DNA of 64,000 nt from Fulvimarina endophytica. Lineage in GTDB: Bacteria; Pseudomonadota; Alphaproteobacteria; Rhizobiales; Rhizobiaceae. Location: the NCBI RefSeq assembly GCF_003403015.1, contig NZ_QURL01000003.1, positions 558,001 to 622,000 on the forward strand. The letters are read 5' to 3'. Below the pieces are notes generated by a model. It saw only the letters and a program-made list of their open reading frames with translations, was not told the DNA's origin and searched no databases. Numbering within the stretch: position 1 is the first letter of the stretch; each line of letters starts with the position of its first letter. Made by a program: the position numbers and the translations under genes. Shown piece by piece: positions 62,898 to 64,000 of this stretch.

Positions 62898-64000
62898 ATG
62901 ACCGATGCGACGAACGCCGCCGAATTCGAAGCCGCACGCTCGGCCGCGCTCGCCCGCTACGACATTCTCGATACGCCCAAGGAGGCGGAATTTGACGATC
63001 TGGCGGTGATCGCCTCGGAAATCTGCGAGACCCCCATCTCGATCGTCAATCTCGTTGATACCGGACGCCAGTTCTTCAAGGCCGAGGTGGGCGTGGGCGA
63101 GCGGGAGGTTCCCCTCGAAAACGCCTTCTGCGTCCACGCGCTGGATGCGGACGAGGTCCTCGTCGTGCCGGACGTGACGAAGGATGCCCGGTTCTCGAGA
63201 AATCCGCTCGTCACCGAGGATCCGAAGATCCGCTTCTATGCCGGGGCGCTCCTGAAGACTGCGGACGGCTTTCCCATCGGCACGGTCTGCGTCCTCGACA
63301 CGCGGCCGCGCGAGCTCTCCGCCCAGCAGGTCCGCGTCCTGAAGCATCTGGCGCGCCAGGCGATGACCCAGCTCGAATTGCGGCGGATCCTGAAGTCCCA
63401 GGAGGATGCCCTGACCCAGGCGCGCATCCTCGAAACCGAACTTCGCGCCGCCGTCGAACGCCAGAACGACATCGCCCGCGAGATGGCCCATCGCATCAAG
63501 AACTCGCTCGCCATCGTCCAGGCGGTGGTCTCCCAGACCTTCCGCCGGTCCACCGACCCCCAGGAGGCCCGCGCGGCCATCGTGGCGCGACTGGGAGCCC
63601 TGTCGCGGGCGCAGGACGCGCTCCTCATGGGCAATTCCGAGAAGGCCGATATCCGCGACGTGGTGGAGACCGCGCTCGAACCCCATCGCACGGGGGAGGG
63701 GCGGTTTTCGGTCGAGGGGCCGAGGCTGCTTCTCGACGCCCAGCGCGCGCTCGGCCTCTCGCTCGCCATCCACGAGCTTTCGACCAATGCCGCCAAATAC
63801 GGCGCCCTGTCGAATGCGGAAGGCGCCATCCACATCACATGGTCGCTTCAGGGCGGCCGCTTCTCCTTCCGGTGGTCCGAATCGGGCGGGCCGCCCGTCC
63901 ATCCCCCGGGTGCCTCCGGTTTCGGCACCCGTCTCGTCGAGCGCGTCGTCGCCTCCTATTATGCCGGGGAGGGGCGCCTGCATTACCAGCCGGACGGGCT
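62898..64000 (+). CDS. GAF-domain HWE/HisKA_2 histidine kinase, 3' truncated by the window edge
   Basis: The reading frame is open to the last base, so about 367 residues are seen and the C-terminus is missing. A GAF domain covers about residues 20-165 (LDTPKEAEFDDLAVIASEICETPISIVNLVDTGRQFFKA, then GFPIGTVCVLD). The H-box has His198 (EMAHRIKNSLAIVQAVVSQTF), and the N-box (IHELSTNAAKYGALS) and WSESGGP motif belong to the HWE/HisKA_2 family common in alphaproteobacteria. It has no membrane helix, so it is a cytoplasmic sensor, possibly in the general stress response. Confidence 0.9.
   Translation, partial: MTDATNAAEFEAARSAALARYDILDTPKEAEFDDLAVIASEICETPISIVNLVDTGRQFFKAEVGVGEREVPLENAFCVHALDADEVLVVPDVTKDARFSRNPLVTEDPKIRFYAGALLKTADGFPIGTVCVLDTRPRELSAQQVRVLKHLARQAMTQLELRRILKSQEDALTQARILETELRAAVERQNDIAREMAHRIKNSLAIVQAVVSQTFRRSTDPQEARAAIVARLGALSRAQDALLMGNSEKADIRDVVETALEPHRTGEGRFSVEGPRLLLDAQRALGLSLAIHELSTNAAKYGALSNAEGAIHITWSLQGGRFSFRWSESGGPPVHPPGASGFGTRLVERVVASYYAGEGRLHYQPDG

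Overview
The window comes from a high-GC Gram-negative chromosome, most likely an alphaproteobacterium of the Hyphomicrobiales/Rhodobacterales type. The basis is the complete beta-hydroxyaspartate cycle cluster, membrane-bound PuuD urate oxidase, an Mla/MCE lipid-transport operon with an aux lipoprotein, EptA/DgkA lipid A modification, an HWE-type histidine kinase and dense alphaproteobacterial operon architecture. I saw no rRNA, tRNA, CRISPR array, insertion sequence or prophage. Coding density is high and only three gaps exceed 300 bases.

Bases 1-42500 form a nitrogen-heterocycle catabolic region. (i) 1-3092: cytosine use (a truncated NCS1 permease, a yeast-Fcy1-like cytosine deaminase, CodB). 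(ii) 3439-5123: a sodium:solute symporter and its small membrane partner. (iii) 5334-15202: a full aerobic nicotinate pathway, nicE-D-X-F, nicR, nicA-B and nicC, with three copies of one 18-bp palindrome in front of the three transcription units (probable NicR operators). (iv) 15287-36398: purine catabolism from guanine/xanthine to glyoxylate (xdhABC, guaD, an NCS2-type permease, puuD, uraH, a puuE-uraD fusion, allE, allA) with two paralogous LysR regulators. Inside this purine locus, between allA and allE, sits a complete bhcRABCD cluster for the beta-hydroxyaspartate cycle, which turns two glyoxylate into oxaloacetate. The layout implies that purine-derived glyoxylate is assimilated through this cycle. 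Both LysR-linked divergent promoters carry the same TTCAA-N7-TTGAA inverted repeat.

Bases 36400-46203 hold smaller catabolic units: a VOC ring-cleaving dioxygenase with an alpha/beta hydrolase; ACC deaminase (acdS) with its Lrp-type regulator acdR and, directly downstream, an AceE-like 2-oxoacid dehydrogenase E1; an L-lactate dehydrogenase; and an oxidoreductase with a SAF domain beside a LysR regulator. ACC deaminase suggests contact with plants.

Bases 46218-64000 are mostly envelope and core functions: dgkA-eptA divergent from a PmrAB-like two-component system, a MerR regulator, DedA, a dipeptide epimerase-like enolase-superfamily enzyme, mlaE-mlaF-mlaD plus an aux lipoprotein, cobalamin genes cobU/cobO flanking a GNAT gene, a second VOC dioxygenase, phaB, ndk and a truncated HWE histidine kinase.
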